5,929 nt of DNA from contig JBOFSQ010000028.1 in assembly GCA_051651625.1 (NCBI GenBank), forward strand, positions 1-5,929, read 5' to 3'. Positions 5,811 through 5,929 of this stretch are shown one piece after another. This stretch comes from JBOFSQ01 sp051651625. GTDB lineage: Bacteria > Planctomycetota > Planctomycetia > Pirellulales > Thermoguttaceae. The notes beneath the pieces are model-generated. The model was not told the origin of the DNA and did no database searches. It worked only from the letters and a program-made list of their open reading frames with translations. Position numbers and translations under genes: made by a program. Positions within the stretch are counted from its first letter, which is position 1, and every line of letters starts with the position of its first letter.

Positions 5811-5929
5811 TCTGGAGGGTTCGGCTATGCGGAATCTGAACTACGGTTCTGGAGAGTTCGGCTATGCCGAACCTGAACTTACGGTTCTGGAGGGTTCGGC
5901 TATGCCGAACCTGAACTACGGTTCGGCAT
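5811..5929. repeat. Tandem ~37-bp repeats with internal palindromes, running off the right edge
   Basis: Three units follow head to tail: 5811-5847 (37 bases), 5848-5885 (38, one extra T) and 5886-5922 (37), and a fourth diverges or is cut at the edge. Each begins TCTGGAG and ends CTGAACT(T)ACGGT. Units 2 and 3 hold (G)GTTCGGC-TAT-GCCGAAC(C), a 7-8 bp hairpin with a 3-base loop; unit 1 has decayed at two positions. The right arm of unit 3 also pairs with the following sequence: ATGCCGAACC (5902-5911) with GGTTCGGCAT (5920-5929), 10 bp, 8-base loop. The array lies 22 bases upstream of the GIDE-LemA start codon, so it occupies its leader or promoter region. Confidence 0.85.

Noticed and set aside
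1..5929. CRISPR array, tRNA/rRNA genes, transposase genes, toxin-antitoxin pair or defence island
   Set aside because: No regularly spaced repeats with unique spacers, no cloverleaf or rRNA signature and no transposase motifs were seen; the tandem units at the right edge have no spacers, and the only nuclease-like gene is a stump.

Overview
This window looks like an accessory or slowly decaying chromosomal stretch from a Planctomycetota bacterium. The main evidence is the left-edge gene, a DUF1559 (SBP_bac_10-like) type IV pilin-like protein with the typical start (VIAIIG..., LPAVQQAREA.RR) and the C-terminal H-x9-DG block, a family hugely expanded in planctomycetes. Roughly balanced base composition and many clade-style intergenic palindromes fit this. 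The species cannot be named from the sequence.

Layout, left to right. 1-1028 (+): DUF1559 protein, 5' end cut by the window. 1029-1495: no convincing gene, but a 10-bp perfect hairpin and a 25-bp inverted repeat. 1496-2050 (-): RibD-C/dihydrofolate-reductase-like oxidoreductase. 2203-2478 (+): C-terminal stump of a PD-(D/E)XK nuclease-like protein, abutting a 9-bp hairpin. 2594-3043 (-): MerR-family regulator. 3266-3449 (+): divergently oriented flavodoxin gene that keeps its first 34 codons and its last 26 but has lost the middle and is out of frame. 3479-3673: short tandem repeats and a long imperfect inverted repeat. 3731-4426 (-): DUF2461 protein. 4478-5788 (-): membrane protein joining a GIDE-like domain to a C-terminal LemA domain. 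5811-5929: three ~37-bp tandem units, each holding a palindrome, running off the right edge.

How the genes relate. Few appear to act together. The MerR regulator and the flavodoxin form a recognisable divergent regulator-target pair, but the target is broken. The GIDE-LemA gene and the DUF2461 gene lie in the same direction 51 bases apart and may share a transcript. The intact DHFR-like gene and the pilin-like gene seem to stand alone. Two gene remnants and at least five dyad or repeat elements lie within about 6 kb, which suggests a region shaped by deletion and repeat insertion. No complete new multi-gene system is visible. The most interesting items are the GIDE-LemA fusion, the hairpin-repeat array upstream of it, and the two remnants.
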